The notes beneath the pieces are model-generated. The model did not search any database. It worked only from the letters and a program-made list of their open reading frames with translations, and was not told the origin of the DNA. The position numbers and the translations under genes were made by a program. From the NCBI RefSeq assembly GCF_040930455.2, contig NZ_CP170494.1: a stretch of 64,000 nucleotides of DNA; one strand, 5' to 3'. Origin of the DNA: Neopusillimonas maritima (GTDB lineage: Bacteria > Pseudomonadota > Gammaproteobacteria > Burkholderiales > Burkholderiaceae_B). Shown here piece by piece: positions 8,786 through 17,026 of the stretch (the first letter of the stretch is position 1; each line of letters begins with the position of its first letter).

Positions 8786-9645
8786 ACTGGGTCGTCGCTG
8801 TATACCACCTGCCCGGTTTTCAATGTTTCACCCACGCCGCGCGTAATCACCGCGTTCATACCGAACGTCAGTGCTCCTTTCATGCGTGCATCGCGCCGGT
8901 AGTCGCGCAAAATATCATTTACCCGATTCGTCACCAGCCCGGTAAGCGGATCAATATCGGGAATTGCACACCGGGTGCAAGGCTTCACGAAACGCAATGC
9001 AACGTCCGGCGCAACTAACCCGGGCACCTTATCTTCCAGGTGAGCCGGCCAGTCACTCACCACAATGTTGGGACGAAACCGGGACACACCAACCGTCGCG
9101 CGCCCTGCCTCGCTCATGCGGCAGTTCAAGTGCGCAATGGCGGCAGCACTTAACACTAACAGCGGAAAGCCGTCGGCAAAGTACGTGGACGTCTCGTTAT
9201 TTCGCGTCCACTCAGGGTCGCAAATACGACGTTCACGCTTATCGAAGCGCACCAAACGACAAGCTGTTCCAAGAAAATCACTCAACCACTCGGCCGCCTC
9301 GTCGCCCATGTCTGAAGCCGACATCGAATCACGCCAGACTTTCACCATTAAGGGATCAGGGCTGCCCGGCGCAATGAGCGTAAAGTCATTCATTCCCGGT
9401 GCCGACAGCGTTAAACCATCAACACCGTCCACCTTGTGCAGGCGCGGCTGGATCAACGCCATGCGTGGGTGAGTCCGTTGCGTAAGGAAGTGACCATTTG
9501 TATCCACCACCATCCATTCCCTATCGAACGCCAACCCGGTCGACCGCACCGCGGTATGGCTTAGTTTCAGGCCGGCGCACGACTTAACGGGGTAAATATA
9601 TAAAGCCGAAATAGTGCCTTGAATAGGTTCGCTCACGTTGGACAT
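8782..9645 (-). CDS. MOSC domain protein (YcbX/mARC-like molybdenum cofactor enzyme)
   Basis: A 287-residue protein. It starts with the MOSC N-terminal beta-barrel motif (ISALYIYPVKSCAGL, then FDREWMVVD and LTQRTHPRMALI) and continues with a MOSC domain containing the conserved Cys in VKPCTRCAIP, the presumed molybdenum ligand. Family members bind molybdenum cofactor and reduce N-hydroxylated compounds. E. coli YcbX is longer (about 369 residues) and ends in a [2Fe-2S] domain that is absent here, so electrons must come from another protein. Its promoter region, shared with the fasciclin gene, carries a long inverted repeat. Confidence 0.85.
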   Translation of the reverse strand: MSNVSEPIQGTISALYIYPVKSCAGLKLSHTAVRSTGLAFDREWMVVDTNGHFLTQRTHPRMALIQPRLHKVDGVDGLTLSAPGMNDFTLIAPGSPDPLMVKVWRDSMSASDMGDEAAEWLSDFLGTACRLVRFDKRERRICDPEWTRNNETSTYFADGFPLLVLSAAAIAHLNCRMSEAGRATVGVSRFRPNIVVSDWPAHLEDKVPGLVAPDVALRFVKPCTRCAIPDIDPLTGLVTNRVNDILRDYRRDARMKGALTFGMNAVITRGVGETLKTGQVVYSDDPV

Positions 9646-9684
9646 GGATACGTTTCCTTAAAAATTTCTTACTTATTGAACCTA

Positions 9685-9721
9685 TTTTGAACCGTTTTAT
9701 TTAAACTAAAACGATTCAAAA
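9685..9721. repeat. Inverted repeat, 15-base arms, between MOSC and fasciclin genes
   Basis: Left arm TTTTGAACCGTTTTA (9685-9699) and right arm TAAAACGATTCAAAA (9707-9721) are complementary at 14 of 15 positions around a 7-base AT spacer. It lies in the divergent promoter region and has no terminator-type T-run in a useful place, so an operator is more likely than a terminator. The binding protein is unknown. Confidence 0.5.
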
Positions 9722-9823
9722 CATGGACAAAAAGGGGAAATAAACCTAAATTATGAACCATACCCAGTACAAGTGCGCTGGGTTGGTTAGTTCAACACTT
9801 GGTTTAGTTCACCAAAGGAGTTA

Positions 9824-10282
9824 ATGATGAAACGCTTTTTAATGGGAATGTCTCTTGCTTTCGCCGTTGGCACGGCCTCCGCCGCCGACATCGTGGATAC
9901 CGCAAAATCAGCCGGCTCTTTCAACACGCTGGTTACCGCTGTTGAAGCCGCGGGTTTGGTTGAAACACTGAAAGGGCCGGGTCCGTTCACCGTCTTCGCT
10001 CCAACCGATGACGCTTTTGCCAAAATTCCGAAAGACAAACTGGACGCGCTAATTGCAGACAAAGCAGCGTTAACCGGTGTGCTTACCTACCATGTGGTAC
10101 CCGGCAAAGTAATGGCCGCCAACGTTAAACCCGGTGAAGTCAAAACCGTTCAAGGCAGCCCGCTCACAGTGAGTGTGAAAAACGGCAAGGTGATGGTGGA
10201 CAACGCAACCGTTGTACAAACCGACATCCAAACCGACAACGGTGTCATTCACGTTATTGATACGGTCGTGATGCCCATGTAA
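9824..10282 (+). CDS. Secreted fasciclin (FAS1) domain protein
   Basis: A 152-residue protein with a clear signal peptide (MKRFLMGMSLAFAVGTASA, cleavage after residue 19), then a single FAS1 domain. The domain has the H1 motif FTVFAPTDDAF and the H2 region HVVPGKVMAANV. FAS1 proteins mediate adhesion or interact with the envelope; the bacterial one-domain form resembles mycobacterial MPB70 in architecture. The start has an AAAGGAG eight bases upstream. A strong terminator follows 52 bases after the stop. Confidence 0.9.
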   Translation: MMKRFLMGMSLAFAVGTASAADIVDTAKSAGSFNTLVTAVEAAGLVETLKGPGPFTVFAPTDDAFAKIPKDKLDALIADKAALTGVLTYHVVPGKVMAANVKPGEVKTVQGSPLTVSVKNGKVMVDNATVVQTDIQTDNGVIHVIDTVVMPM

Positions 10283-10334
10283 ATTTCGTCAACCGTGCTG
10301 TTTCGCCTAACGCAGCACGGCCGGCGAAAACCAG

Positions 10335-10371
10335 AAAGGCCCGGTTTATAAGACCGGGCCTTTCTTCTTTT
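10335..10371. terminator. Factor-independent terminator between convergent genes
   Basis: Stem AAAGGCCCGGT (10335-10345) pairs with ACCGGGCCTTT (10353-10363) around a 7-base loop, followed by a T-rich tail. The A-run on the other side lets it also serve the convergent MetE-like gene, although that gene ends at 10379 and reads into it directly. Confidence 0.85.
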
Positions 10372-10378
10372 GCGTTAA

Positions 10379-11401
10379 TCAGGCATATTCCTTGCGCAAA
10401 ATTTCAGCCGCTTTAACCATAGCCTGCAACTTGCCATCGGCTACTTCACGAGGCAGATACTTCATGCCGCAATCGGGCGCCAAAATAACCTGCTCGGGCT
10501 TGATATGCTTGAGCGCTTTGCGAACACGCTCAGCCACCAATTCGGGCGTTTCCACCGTCATATCGCTTAAGTCGAGGCAGCCCACCATAATTTGCTTGTT
10601 GCCCAACGTTTCCAGCACCGTGCAATCCAGATTCGACTGCGCGGTTTCCACGGAAACCTGATTGCAAGAGCACTGATTCAATTCCGGCAGAAAATCGTAC
10701 CCGCTTGGGCGCGCATGAATTACCGCAGCGTAACCAAAGCAAATATGCACAGCGGTTTGGCCCTGCACACCTTCCAACGCGCGATTCAACGCCTCAACAC
10801 CATACTCGCGGGCTTTTTCAGGACGAGCCTGCATGTAAGGCTCGTCGACCTGAACAATGTCTGCCCCGTTGGCAAACAAGTCTTTGATTTCCTCATTCAG
10901 CGCGGCGGCATAATCCATAGCCGCTTCTTTTTCCGACGCATAGAAATCGTTTTGTGCCTGCTGCAACATGGTGAACGGCCCGGGCACCGTAATTTTTACT
11001 TTACGATCAGTGTTCTTTTTAAGGAATAACAGATCTTCAACTTCTATCGGCTTGATGCGTCGGATTTTGCCCACAATGCGCGGGACCGGATTCGGGTGTC
11101 CCGAGCGATCCAGCGCAGTACCGGGGTTGTCGATATCGACGCCATCCAGCGCTGTAGCGATACGGTTTGAATAGCTCTCACGGCGAATTTCACCGTCGGT
11201 AATGATGTCCAGCCCGGCACGCTCTTGTGCCCGAATGGCGACAATGGTGGCGTCTTCCATGGCTTCGTGCAGATAAGCCTCGGGAATGCGCCAAAGCTCT
11301 TTGGCACGCACACGCGGCGGAAAGCGACCAGCCAGTTTTTCACGATCAATCAGCCAATCCGGCTGCGGATAACTACCAACAATAGTGGTGGGGAATAGCA
11401 T
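10379..11401 (-). CDS. Short cobalamin-independent methionine synthase-like protein (MetE C-terminal domain only)
   Basis: About 340 residues corresponding to the catalytic C-terminal barrel of MetE, without the duplicated N-terminal barrel (full MetE is about 750 residues). It begins LFPTTIVGSYPQPDWL. The zinc ligands are visible as His and Cys in VHICFGY, Glu in VLETLGN and Cys in APDCGMKYL. Such core-MetE proteins transfer a methyl group to homocysteine, often from a methyl donor other than triglutamated methyltetrahydrofolate. An ATG seven codons upstream (11422) exists, but AGGAGA lies just before 11401, so that start is preferred. It appears to be a single gene. Confidence 0.82.
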   Translation of the reverse strand: MLFPTTIVGSYPQPDWLIDREKLAGRFPPRVRAKELWRIPEAYLHEAMEDATIVAIRAQERAGLDIITDGEIRRESYSNRIATALDGVDIDNPGTALDRSGHPNPVPRIVGKIRRIKPIEVEDLLFLKKNTDRKVKITVPGPFTMLQQAQNDFYASEKEAAMDYAAALNEEIKDLFANGADIVQVDEPYMQARPEKAREYGVEALNRALEGVQGQTAVHICFGYAAVIHARPSGYDFLPELNQCSCNQVSVETAQSNLDCTVLETLGNKQIMVGCLDLSDMTVETPELVAERVRKALKHIKPEQVILAPDCGMKYLPREVADGKLQAMVKAAEILRKEYA

Positions 11402-11539
11402 GCTGTCTCCTGTAGGAATCATGTCTACTAAATAATCAGTGGTCTGATTTTCGCAGAAAACGCCAAAGATGTTTAGTCAGGTGAATTTACCGATAGAATC
11501 GAAACAAGCTGAAGCGCAAAACCAAACCATGGAGACATT

Positions 11540-13189
11540 ATGCAAACGGGCCACACAATTGAATATCGCGGTCGCGCCAACACACAAGCCGGCATTGTGC
11601 GCGGTGACATCATCACCATGAACCCAGACCAGCCTCGTGTTGAGGCCATGGGTGTACAAGACGGACGCGTGGTTTGCGTAGGCACGTTTGCCGACGTTAA
11701 AAGCATGATGGGCGCCGACACCACGGTGCATCACTACCAAGAAGGCGTTGTGATCCCGGGTCTCATCGACTCCCACAATCACATGCTTTGGACAGGCATG
11801 CAGCAACAAAGTGTCGATCTCTCAGCCTGCCGGTCAATTGCCGAATTACTGGACACGCTGCGCGATTATCGCCGCGACAATCCTGACAAAGAATGGATAG
11901 TCAGTGGCGCAGGCTGGCACATTGAAGCGCTGCAGGAAAAGCGCTACCCCACTCGCCAGGAACTGGATTCCGTTGTGCCGGACCGCCCGGTTTACCTGCC
12001 ACGCGTGGGACACTCCGCTTCGGTGAACTCGATTGCCCTGAAACTGGCCGGCATCACCGCCGCCACGCCCGACCCGGCAGGCGGCAAAATTCACCGCGAC
12101 GAAACAGGCGAACCCAATGGGCTGTTAATGGAATTACCCGCCTTTAACCTGGTGGGTGACCTGCTCCCTCCCCCCTCACGCGACGACCGCATTCAAGCAT
12201 TAAAAGACATTCAGAAGGCCTACCACGCAGCGGGCATTACCGGCGTGATTGAACCGGGCCTGTTTGCCGACGACATGTCAATCTATCAGGAGTTATGGCG
12301 CAAAGGCGAACTCTCTGTTCGCACTGTCGCCATGCCACAGGCGCAGGTCGACGCCGATCCCGAGGTGCTGATGGCCAGCTTGAAGTCCTGGAGCATGCGC
12401 ACCGGCTTTGGCGATGAGTGGTTGAAATTGGGCGCCATTAAAGTGTATCTGGATGGCGGCGCTTCGCTGAACACCGCCCTCATGCGCGAACCGTATCCTG
12501 ATGAGCGTTGCCAATGCGGCATTCAGGTCACTCATTCACACGTGTTTCACCGCATTGTCGACTTCTGCGCAGCATCAGGTTGGTCTTTAGGCGTTCACGC
12601 GGTGGGCGGAAAGGCAATTGATTTGGCATTGGAACTGTTCGACCAGGCGCATCAGAAAAACCCCATTGACGGACTTCGCTTCAGCCTGATTCACGCATAC
12701 TTGTGGCCCACGCAAGAGAACATTGAAACAGCGCGCCGACTGGGTGTGGGCGTCGCAACCCAGGCTCCCATGCAGTATCAGTTCGCCCCTTTACTCACAC
12801 GGCGATTCGGCCCCGATTTGGTGGGCAAAGCAACGCCACTCAAAGCCTGGCTCGACGGCGGCATTCGTGTCGGCGGCGGATCCGATTCGCCGATTGCCAC
12901 TTACGCCCCGTTAACGGGCATTTGGCACGCTGTCACCCGCTATGTGGATGAGCTAGGCGTCGCTTTGGGAACCGATGAAGCGATCACCGTTGACCAGGCC
13001 CTCACCATGTACACCCGGGATGCCGCTTGGCTGGCGTTTTCAGAACACGAGCGGGGCATGCTGAAACCGGGCTACCTGGCCGACTGGGTCGCGCTGGCGG
13101 AGGACCCTTACAAAGTCGACCCCATGAAACTGCGCGATATAGAAGTGAAAGCAACCGCTGTTGGCGGCATTGTGGTGCACCAGGCGTAA
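11540..13189 (+). CDS. YtcJ-like metal-dependent amidohydrolase
   Basis: A 549-residue cytoplasmic amidohydrolase of the YtcJ/NfdA-like group. The N-terminal metal site is HNH in VIPGLIDSHNHMLWTG, followed by family motifs WHIEALQEKRYPTRQELD and PVYLPRVGHSASVNS, a presumed metal His in LGVHAVGG, and the late metal Asp in GGGSDSPIATYAPL. Relatives hydrolyse N-formyl or N-acyl amines and ureides. A terminator separates it from the downstream TRAP genes, so they are not one transcript, but a shared pathway is possible. Confidence 0.85.
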   Translation: MQTGHTIEYRGRANTQAGIVRGDIITMNPDQPRVEAMGVQDGRVVCVGTFADVKSMMGADTTVHHYQEGVVIPGLIDSHNHMLWTGMQQQSVDLSACRSIAELLDTLRDYRRDNPDKEWIVSGAGWHIEALQEKRYPTRQELDSVVPDRPVYLPRVGHSASVNSIALKLAGITAATPDPAGGKIHRDETGEPNGLLMELPAFNLVGDLLPPPSRDDRIQALKDIQKAYHAAGITGVIEPGLFADDMSIYQELWRKGELSVRTVAMPQAQVDADPEVLMASLKSWSMRTGFGDEWLKLGAIKVYLDGGASLNTALMREPYPDERCQCGIQVTHSHVFHRIVDFCAASGWSLGVHAVGGKAIDLALELFDQAHQKNPIDGLRFSLIHAYLWPTQENIETARRLGVGVATQAPMQYQFAPLLTRRFGPDLVGKATPLKAWLDGGIRVGGGSDSPIATYAPLTGIWHAVTRYVDELGVALGTDEAITVDQALTMYTRDAAWLAFSEHERGMLKPGYLADWVALAEDPYKVDPMKLRDIEVKATAVGGIVVHQA

Positions 13190-13215
13190 CAAGAGGCAAA
13201 AAGCGCGCCGCCCGG

Positions 13216-13258
13216 CCGACGCATGAATTCCGCAGTGCGGAACCTTTGCGTCGGTTTC
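13216..13258 (+). terminator. Terminator after the amidohydrolase gene
   Basis: Outer stem CCGACGCA (13216-13223) with TGCGTCGG (13247-13254), and inner stem TTCCGCA with TGCGGAA, followed by TTTCTCC. The tail is only partly T-rich, so efficiency may be moderate. Confidence 0.65.
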
Positions 13259-13261
13259 TCC

Positions 13262-13290
13262 TTGACGCTCTGTACCCGCCTGCTTATCTT
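13262..13290 (+). promoter_or_regulatory. Sigma-70 promoter of the dctPQM-SDR operon
   Basis: TTGACG (13262-13267), a 17-base spacer and TATCTT (13285-13290), placed 30 bases before the dctP start and right after the preceding terminator. An AAGGAG ribosome site follows at about 13308-13313. Confidence 0.6.
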
Positions 13291-13319
13291 AGATAAACAA
13301 ATAATCAAGGAGACAAATC

Positions 13320-14300
13320 ATGCTGCATCGCTTGCTTGCAACGGCCCTCACCTCGGCCTGCCTACTTATCAGCGCCTCGGCCCACGCCAAAGACCTTACT
13401 TTGCTTTCGAGCTGGGACGACAACTACAACGCCGTCCCCGTTTTCGTCGGCCAATTCGTGGAAAAGCTGAAAGAAAAATCAAACGGCGATCTGAGCGTTC
13501 AGGTTCGAGGCCCTGAAACCGTTCCTCCCTTTGAGCAACTGCAACCCGTTGCCGGTGGGCTGTTCGACATGCTCTTCACCCACGGCGCCTACCACTTGGG
13601 TGAAACCGGCATGGCATTCGGACTGGACGCCGTTAAAGATGACCCCATCGCGCGACGCGAAAGCGGTATTTACGAGCTCATCGATAAACACTACCAAAGC
13701 CGTGGCTTGAAATTGATCGGGGTCTTTTCTTCCGCCTCGGGTTATCACTTCCTGCTACGCCAACCAATTGCGGAAGATGGCGCACTTAAAGGCCGCAAAA
13801 TCCGCGCGTCGGCAACCTATCACGATATGGTGCAGGAATTGCAAGGTGCCGTGGTCACCCTTCCGCCTAGCGAAATTTACTCCAGCCTTGAACGGGGTGT
13901 GGTCGACGGCGCCGCCTGGCCAGTGTTTGGCGCAATGGAATACCGCTGGTATGAGGTTTCCGATTACATGACCCGCCCCACGTTCGGTGTCACTAACCAA
14001 GTCATGCTCATGAACCTCGATACCTGGAACGGGTTATCGAAACAGCAACAAGACACCATTATGGAAGTGGCGCGCGAGCTTGAGGTATCCGGTCGCCAGG
14101 TTTTCGCCGACCTTTGGGCCAAAGAAGATGCAGCCATGCAAGAGGCCGGTCTTGAAATTACCCAGTTCGGCCCAGACGTCGCGCCTAAAGTCGACGCCAT
14201 GTTTGCTGAAGGTGTCTGGAAACAGGTTCGCAATCGCGCCGGTGCCGATGGCGAAGCCTTCCACAAGCTTGCTGTTGAAAAGGGTTTAACCAGTCAATGA
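13320..14300 (+). CDS. TRAP transporter solute-binding protein DctP
   Basis: A 326-residue periplasmic protein with a signal peptide ending at AHA (about residue 23). The DctP fold carries the ligand arginine in LKGRKIRASATYH and the conserved stretch LPPSEIYSSLERGVVDGAAWP. It binds an organic acid and hands it to DctQM for sodium-driven uptake. The stop overlaps the dctQ start (ATGA). Substrate unknown; the downstream SDR suggests a hydroxy- or keto-acid. Confidence 0.88.
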   Translation: MLHRLLATALTSACLLISASAHAKDLTLLSSWDDNYNAVPVFVGQFVEKLKEKSNGDLSVQVRGPETVPPFEQLQPVAGGLFDMLFTHGAYHLGETGMAFGLDAVKDDPIARRESGIYELIDKHYQSRGLKLIGVFSSASGYHFLLRQPIAEDGALKGRKIRASATYHDMVQELQGAVVTLPPSEIYSSLERGVVDGAAWPVFGAMEYRWYEVSDYMTRPTFGVTNQVMLMNLDTWNGLSKQQQDTIMEVARELEVSGRQVFADLWAKEDAAMQEAGLEITQFGPDVAPKVDAMFAEGVWKQVRNRAGADGEAFHKLAVEKGLTSQ

Positions 14301-14845
14301 GTGCCTCCGGCCCCTTTCGGCCAGTACGACACGCCTTGTGTCTGCTGGCCGCTTTTCAAGATGTCATTACGCGTATTACGTTTGTCGTTGCCGTTATCGC
14401 CTCGGCTTATCTAACGCTGGTCTTGGCCTGGGAGGTCATCGCCCGCTACGCGCTCAACAACCCCACCGGATGGGGGCCCGACACGGCGGCAATCAGCTTC
14501 GCTTTAATTACTTTCTGCGCGGCCCCTATGCTGGCCTGGAAAAGCGGGCACGCAAACATGAATATGGTGGTTAACGCATTACCCGAGCACATCGCTGTTT
14601 GGCTACAACGCTTTACCTGGCTATTGGCTTGTACTGTCTGCCTCATTGCCGCATGGTTTGGCTTTGCCGAACTTAAACGCGTTTTCGCCGGCAATGTGAT
14701 GATGATTGCCGTTACGCCCATTCCAAAGTGGTGGCTCATGTTGGCCATTGTGTACGCCTTATCAAATATGGGCTTTTATTTCCTGCGCCACTTCCTGTGC
14801 ACCTGGGCGGGCTCCTGCGAACAAAACAACACCGGGGCCACATAA
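14297..14845 (+). CDS. TRAP transporter small permease DctQ
   Basis: A 182-residue inner-membrane protein with four hydrophobic helices and the DctQ pattern WEVIARYALNNPTGWGPDTA after helix 1. It is the small subunit that assembles with DctM. The start overlaps the dctP stop by four bases; its TAA shares one base with the dctM ATG (TAATG). Confidence 0.85.
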   Translation: MSASGPFRPVRHALCLLAAFQDVITRITFVVAVIASAYLTLVLAWEVIARYALNNPTGWGPDTAAISFALITFCAAPMLAWKSGHANMNMVVNALPEHIAVWLQRFTWLLACTVCLIAAWFGFAELKRVFAGNVMMIAVTPIPKWWLMLAIVYALSNMGFYFLRHFLCTWAGSCEQNNTGAT

Positions 14846-16152
14846 TGGAATGGTACGTGCTCATTTCTGCCGCCGTAGGCTTGATGCTCCTGCTGTTCGC
14901 CACAGGCTTGCCTATTTTTTTGTCGTTCCTGACACTGAACCTGCTGGGTCTGTATGCGTTAACTGGGAATTTCAAAGGCGTCTTGCTGGTGGTGAACTCG
15001 ATGTACGACACCGGCACAAGCTTGTCTTTGGCGGCCATTCCGCTTTTTATTCTGCTCGGTGAAATACTTTTTCGTTCAAGCGCTGTCAATGTCATGTTCA
15101 ACGCCGTCGACGCGGTGGTTGGCGCCGTAAAGTCACGCTTGTATATCGTCAGCGTGATTCTGTCCACTATTTTCGGGGCACTTTCGGGCTCTGCCATGGC
15201 CGTTGCCGCCATGATGGGTGCATCGTTGTTACCCGAAATGGAAAAACGCGGCTACCAGAAAAACATGTCGTTAGGCACGATATTGGGTGGCTCAAGCCTT
15301 GCACCCATCATTCCCCCAAGCGTCATGGCGGTCGTTCTGGGCATTTTGGCCGGCGTCTCCATTTCCGGGCTGCTGGTTGCCGGCGTTCTTCCGGGCCTTT
15401 TGCTGGCGCTGGTGTTCTTTATTTATATCGTGATTCGGGTCAAGCTCAACCCAAAACTGGCGCCCGCCGTTATCGAGTCGTCAAGCTTAAGTGCCCAAGA
15501 ACGCATAAAGCTTTTACTTCGGGCTGTACCGTTCCTGGCAATTATCGCCACCATTTTGGTGCTGATTATTTCGGGTGTTGCGACTCCCACGGAGGCAGCC
15601 GCCATGGGCTGTGTCGTTGCCATGATCACCTGTTCGCTGTTTGCCTCGCTGCGCTGGCCGACACTGGTGCAAGCGCTGCGGTCTACTGCATGGACCACCG
15701 GCATGATCATGATCATTATGGTGTGCTCGGTCTCCTTTAGCCAGATTCTGAACATGAGCGGCGTGACAACCCACCTGGTGAACGCCGTCACCAGCCTGGA
15801 GTGGCACCCGGTACTGATGTTTATCATGCTGATGGCACTTGGGTTTGTGCTGTGCATGTTCATCGACCAGATCGCCGTCATGATTCTGCTGGTGCCACTT
15901 TACAAGCCCATTATTGCCGCCTTGGGATTCGACCCCTTATGGTTCTGGGCTATTTTCCTGGTGAACGTTTCAATCGGTAATGTCACGCCGCCTTTTGGCT
16001 ATACACTCTTTGCCTTACAAGGCGCGGCAAAAGGCACTACGATTCAAGAACTTTACCGGGCATCCGTTCCCGTGATTCTGCTTTATCTGCTCGTTATTGT
16101 TGTGTTGGCGCTCGTACCCGATATTATTCTTTGGCTACCATCGCTAATGTGA
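14845..16152 (+). CDS. TRAP transporter large permease DctM
   Basis: A 435-residue permease with about 12 helices and the DctM hallmarks LSGSAMAVAAMMGASLLPEM and GTILGGSSLAPIIPPSVMAV. ATG 14845 was chosen because it overlaps the dctQ stop and matches the family's N-terminus; the frame is open 39 codons further upstream but that part lies inside dctQ. It carries the sodium-coupled substrate path. Confidence 0.9.
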   Translation: MEWYVLISAAVGLMLLLFATGLPIFLSFLTLNLLGLYALTGNFKGVLLVVNSMYDTGTSLSLAAIPLFILLGEILFRSSAVNVMFNAVDAVVGAVKSRLYIVSVILSTIFGALSGSAMAVAAMMGASLLPEMEKRGYQKNMSLGTILGGSSLAPIIPPSVMAVVLGILAGVSISGLLVAGVLPGLLLALVFFIYIVIRVKLNPKLAPAVIESSSLSAQERIKLLLRAVPFLAIIATILVLIISGVATPTEAAAMGCVVAMITCSLFASLRWPTLVQALRSTAWTTGMIMIIMVCSVSFSQILNMSGVTTHLVNAVTSLEWHPVLMFIMLMALGFVLCMFIDQIAVMILLVPLYKPIIAALGFDPLWFWAIFLVNVSIGNVTPPFGYTLFALQGAAKGTTIQELYRASVPVILLYLLVIVVLALVPDIILWLPSLM

Positions 16153-16190
16153 TTTTAAATTGTTAACTCATTGATATCTTGGATACAAAT

Positions 16191-16970
16191 ATGGACTTAG
16201 GCATTTCCGGCAAAAGCGCATTGGTACTGGGTGGCTCACAAGGTCTTGGATTCGCCTGCGCCCAGGCCCTGGCCGAGGCGGGGGTTAGCGTGGCCGTGAA
16301 TGGTCGTGATGCAACGCGGGCGGAAAACGCCGCCGCGCAATTGGGGGTCGGCACCGTTGCCGTGCCGGGCGACATTTCCAGCCCGGAAAAGCGGCTTGCC
16401 ATTTTCAATGCTGCACGCGACAAACTGGGCCGCATCGACATTCTGGTTACCAACGCGGGTGGGCCGCCGCCCGGGCCGGTGGAACAGCACTCACAGGAAA
16501 CCTGGCACAAAGCACTGGAAGCCAATATGCTGGCCGCCCTTGATTTCACTGTAATGGCCCTGCCCAACATGAAGCAGGCGGGGTTCGGGCGAATCATAAA
16601 CATTACTTCGTTTACCGTCCGTGAGCCTTATCCCAATATGGGGCTGGCAACCGGTGTACGCGCGGGCCTAACCGGCGCCATGGCCAGCCTGGCTCACGAA
16701 GTGGCGCCGCTGGGCATTACCGTGAACAACATCCTGCCCGGCTTAATGGATACCGGCGCATTGGAACGCGTGTACAAAGCCCAATCGGAACAGCAGAACA
16801 TCTCGACCGATGAAGCAAAACGCCGCATGGCCGAATCGGTTCCCATGAAACGCCTTGGTCTGGCTGAAGATTTTGGCCCGGTATGCGCCTTTATGTGTTC
16901 CACACACGCAAGCTACATAACGGGCCAAAACATTACAGTAGACGGCGGGTTAGTGAAATCGTTGCTATAA
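16191..16970 (+). CDS. SDR-family protein, FabG-like, without the usual catalytic Tyr and Lys
   Basis: A 259-residue Rossmann protein. The NAD(P) site is GGSQGLGFACA and the N-N-A-G-like motif is TNAGG. In the active-site segment NITSFTVREPYPNMGLATGVRAGL the Ser is present, but the positions expected for Tyr (Ser+13) and Lys (Ser+17) hold Ala and Arg. This matches a known FabG-like SDR subgroup that lacks the active Tyr. Its reaction is therefore unclear. It follows dctM by 38 bases and ends just before a terminator, so it belongs to the TRAP operon. ATG 16191 is preferred over TTG 16179. Confidence 0.8.
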   Translation: MDLGISGKSALVLGGSQGLGFACAQALAEAGVSVAVNGRDATRAENAAAQLGVGTVAVPGDISSPEKRLAIFNAARDKLGRIDILVTNAGGPPPGPVEQHSQETWHKALEANMLAALDFTVMALPNMKQAGFGRIINITSFTVREPYPNMGLATGVRAGLTGAMASLAHEVAPLGITVNNILPGLMDTGALERVYKAQSEQQNISTDEAKRRMAESVPMKRLGLAEDFGPVCAFMCSTHASYITGQNITVDGGLVKSLL

Positions 16971-16998
16971 GACTCAGAACCTTAACCCACATACAAAG

Positions 16999-17026
16999 AA
17001 GCCGGCAATTCAGCCGGCTTTTTCTT
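16999..17026. terminator. Terminator between SDR and esterase genes
   Basis: AAGCCGGC (16999-17006) and GCCGGCTT (17013-17020) with a 6-base loop and the tail TTTTTCTTT. It ends the plus-strand TRAP-SDR operon and overlaps the end of the convergent esterase gene. Confidence 0.85.
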
